5,008 nucleotides of DNA from NCBI GenBank assembly GCA_021160785.1, contig JAGHBX010000004.1, positions 1 to 5,008 of the forward strand. The letters are read 5' to 3'. The notes under the pieces were generated by a model. That model was not told the origin of the DNA. It searched no databases and saw only the letters and a program-made list of their open reading frames with translations. The position numbers were made by a program, and so were the translations under genes. Shown in pieces: positions 5,008-5,008 of this stretch. This DNA comes from Planctomycetota bacterium. GTDB taxonomy: Bacteria; Planctomycetota; Phycisphaerae; Sedimentisphaerales; Anaerohalosphaeraceae. Each line of letters opens with the position of its first letter. The first letter of the stretch is position 1.

Positions 5008-5008
5008 C

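Overview
The window looks like a bacterial chromosome of moderate GC with compact genes and ordinary sigma70-type promoters. The gene content (a DUF2617-like protein, a membrane-anchored TPR-like protein, a MagIII-like glycosylase) recalls Planctomycetota, possibly a Phycisphaerae-like lineage. That assignment is a guess from family distribution, because no rRNA or marker gene is present.

Layout, left to right. (1) 3-161, plus: the last 52 residues of an Ala/Lys/Glu-rich protein. (2) 186-860, minus: an HhH-GPD DNA glycosylase of the endonuclease III superfamily, closest in motifs to MagIII (3-methyladenine glycosylase). It converges on gene 1 with a 24 bp gap. (3) 940-1806, plus: a CPBP/CAAX-type intramembrane protease, divergent from gene 2, with an extended -10 promoter so close to the ATG that the mRNA is probably leaderless. 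(4) 1807-2112: a spacer with weak hairpins and a textbook sigma70 promoter. (5) 2113-3153, plus: a two-TM protein with a cytoplasmic helical, TPR-like domain. (6) 3221-3766, minus: a DUF2617-like protein with a recognisable promoter. (7) 3767-4151: a 385 bp non-coding region with two dyads centred 30 bp apart, a larger imperfect hairpin, a GC hairpin and a nearly G-free A/C tract. (8) 4152-4586, minus: Vsr, the very short patch repair endonuclease. (9) 4573-5007, minus, running off the right edge: the C-terminal part of a DUF4928-like protein, probably the nuclease of a restriction-modification (RM) system.

Genes 8 and 9 overlap and form the 3' end of a restriction-modification cassette. The partner C5-cytosine methyltransferase is expected beyond position 5008. 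Vsr would repair T:G mismatches left when the methylated cytosine deaminates. The left side (genes 2-6) looks like unrelated housekeeping genes in single-gene units. I see no CRISPR array, tRNA, rRNA or transposase. The most interesting parts are the non-coding boundary at 3840-4140, the truncated RM/Vsr cassette, and the glycosylase with a non-standard active site and Cys spacing.
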